A program made the translations under genes and the position numbers. The notes beneath the pieces were generated by a model. That model was not told where the DNA came from. It saw only the letters and a list, made by a program, of their open reading frames with translations, and made no database searches. From an uncultured Porphyromonadaceae bacterium (lineage in GTDB: Bacteria; Bacteroidota; Bacteroidia; Bacteroidales; Muribaculaceae): a stretch of 14,782 nt of DNA. Every line of letters starts with the position of its first letter. Within the stretch, counting starts at the first letter, position 1. Of this stretch, positions 14,692-14,782 are shown one piece after another. The stretch lies in the NCBI GenBank assembly GCA_905198125.1, contig CAJKBH010000055.1:1-14782 (forward strand), given 5' to 3'.

Positions 14692-14782
14692 TTTAAAGTG
14701 TGTTTATTACAAAAAGCAGTCGGTTTCCGGGAGGGCACTGAAAAAGTAATCATATTTCAGGTTGCTCTTAAGCGAGACTAAA
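14692..14782. other. Downstream intergenic end of window, nothing recognised
   Basis: After the esterase stop there is no convincing hairpin with a T-run, promoter box or start of a gene in the remaining bases. The esterase terminator, or a following gene, must lie beyond the window. Confidence 0.5.

Overview
The window looks like chromosomal DNA of a gut-type Bacteroidota, most likely order Bacteroidales (Muribaculaceae, Bacteroides or Prevotella relatives). The basis is the gene families (BspA-type leucine-rich repeats, BIG2 domains, a propeller/AraC sensor, T9SS-like C-terminal tails), promoter-like sequences of the Bacteroidota TAnnTTTG type, and start codons without clear Shine-Dalgarno sites. 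No rRNA, tRNA, CRISPR array, transposase or integrase gene was seen.

Layout. (1) 1-738 has no convincing gene. It opens with a strong intrinsic terminator (23-62) for something outside the window, then a good Bacteroidota promoter (267-297), then about 440 nt rich in perfect inverted repeats that would be the 5' leader of the next gene. (2) 739-1173 encodes a small P-loop-like protein of unknown role. (3) 1240-7164 is a secreted/outer-membrane cluster on the + strand: a 1459-residue BspA-like LRR/BIG2 surface protein, an outer-membrane beta-barrel two bases downstream, and a small lipocalin-like secreted protein. It ends in a large hairpin (7180-7219). (4) 7165-7337 is a convergent intergenic region packed with hairpins. 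(5) 7338-8064 (- strand) is a RelB/DinJ-like antitoxin plus PIN-domain toxin operon with a recognisable promoter and a candidate operator. (6) 8260-10308 (- strand) is a membrane-bound propeller/AraC regulator without kinase or receiver domains. It is divergent from (7) 10477-14691, a giant secreted CE7/AXE1-type esterase that carries the whole module set twice, with both catalytic triads apparently intact.

How the parts work together. The esterase and the regulator form a likely sense-and-degrade pair. The 168-bp divergent region holds an 18-bp direct repeat with 21-bp spacing just upstream of a TAAATTTG -7 box that lacks a -33 box, as expected for an AraC-type activator site. The LRR protein, barrel and small protein look like one cell-surface operon. 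The toxin-antitoxin pair between the two loci is self-contained.

Most notable: the doubled esterase with its candidate AraC operator, the promoter-plus-structured-leader in front of the small P-loop protein, the C-terminally short regulator, and the indel-free array of 26 repeats of 72 bp in the LRR gene. All family names come from reading the translated sequence; no database search was run.
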